From an uncultured Bacteroidia bacterium (lineage in GTDB: Bacteria; Bacteroidota; Bacteroidia; Bacteroidales; Prolixibacteraceae), in the NCBI GenBank assembly GCA_903850335.1, contig CAINLJ010000004.1:1-62692 (forward strand): a stretch of 62,692 bases of DNA. The letters are read 5' to 3'. Both the position numbers and the translations under genes were made by a program. Below, piece after piece: positions 62,653 through 62,692 of this stretch. How positions within the stretch are numbered: position 1 is the first letter of the stretch; every line of letters starts with the position of its first letter. The notes below the pieces were generated by a model that was not told where the DNA came from, made no database searches, and saw only the letters and a list, made by a program, of their open reading frames with translations.

Positions 62653-62682
62653 AATATTAATTGTATATAAAGCAATATTAAT
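62653..62682. promoter_or_regulatory. Paired AATATTAAT operator-like repeats
   Basis: AATATTAAT occurs at 62653-62661 and again at 62674-62682, 21 bp apart (two helical turns), immediately upstream of the XRE start. Spacing on one face of the helix suits dimer binding and autoregulation. In AT-rich DNA this could also be chance. Confidence 0.4.
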
Positions 62683-62692
62683 GGTATTATAA

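Overview
The window is AT-rich DNA from a member of the Bacteroidota. The evidence is a type IX secretion type-B substrate paired with a PorP/SprF protein, several matches to the Bacteroidota promoter box TAnnTTTG, weak Shine-Dalgarno use, a HemC-HemD fusion in a C5-type haem pathway, and a DarA/DarB-containing aryl-polyene cluster of the flexirubin type. I cannot name the genus. No rRNA, tRNA or CRISPR array was seen.

Layout. (1) 29-5389, minus: haem operon hemA > hemC-hemD fusion > hemB > hemL, with a dispersed intergenic repeat before hemL. (2) 5871-11044, plus: a five-gene operon of two unrecognised coiled-coil proteins, an inner-membrane-anchored substrate-binding protein fused to an OmpA-like peptidoglycan-binding domain, and a NitT/TauT-type permease and ATPase. 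This is my main candidate for an undescribed system. (3) 11060-15970, minus: MDR oxidoreductase > hemH > hemF > response regulator > histidine kinase, so the two haem blocks flank the ABC operon and a two-component system shares the hemH/hemF transcript. (4) 16302-23241: mixed envelope genes (FISUMP lipoprotein, papain-like protease, tiny basic ORF plus exported HNH protein, T9SS pair, class-A-beta-lactamase-like hydrolase, VirJ-like hydrolase, haem-binding c-type cytochrome).

(5) 23496-58675: a pigment cluster of about 35 kb in two converging arms that meet at 39.21 kb. The plus arm holds aromatic ammonia-lyase, ketoreductase, KS, ACP, LpxL-like acyltransferase, O-methyltransferase, dehydratase, darA, darB, a BtrH-like acyltransferase, an ABC-2 exporter and an ACP-KS-CLF module. 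The minus arm, read from its promoter side, holds thioesterase, KS, a KS-like half protein, ACP-KS-CLF, polysaccharide deacetylase, LolA-like carrier, lipoprotein, dehydratase, GT2-DUF2062 protein, an MMPL/PlsC/methyltransferase fusion, two CrtI-like FAD enzymes, a C45 acyltransferase/hydrolase, a PaaK-like ligase and, under its own promoter, a further acyltransferase. Inferred logic: the lyase makes 4-coumarate, the ligase activates it, KS/CLF-KR-DH on ACPs build the aryl polyene, DarA/DarB make the dialkylresorcinol, an acyltransferase joins them, and the exporter, MMPL, LolA and lipoprotein genes move the product to the outer membrane. No phosphopantetheinyl transferase, halogenase or recognisable regulator is in the cluster.

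(6) 58676-62692: decaying DNA (SDR pseudogene, methyltransferase lacking its SAM-binding motif, a hairpin-rich non-coding stretch) leading to a tyrosine integrase and an XRE regulator, probably the edge of an integrated element.
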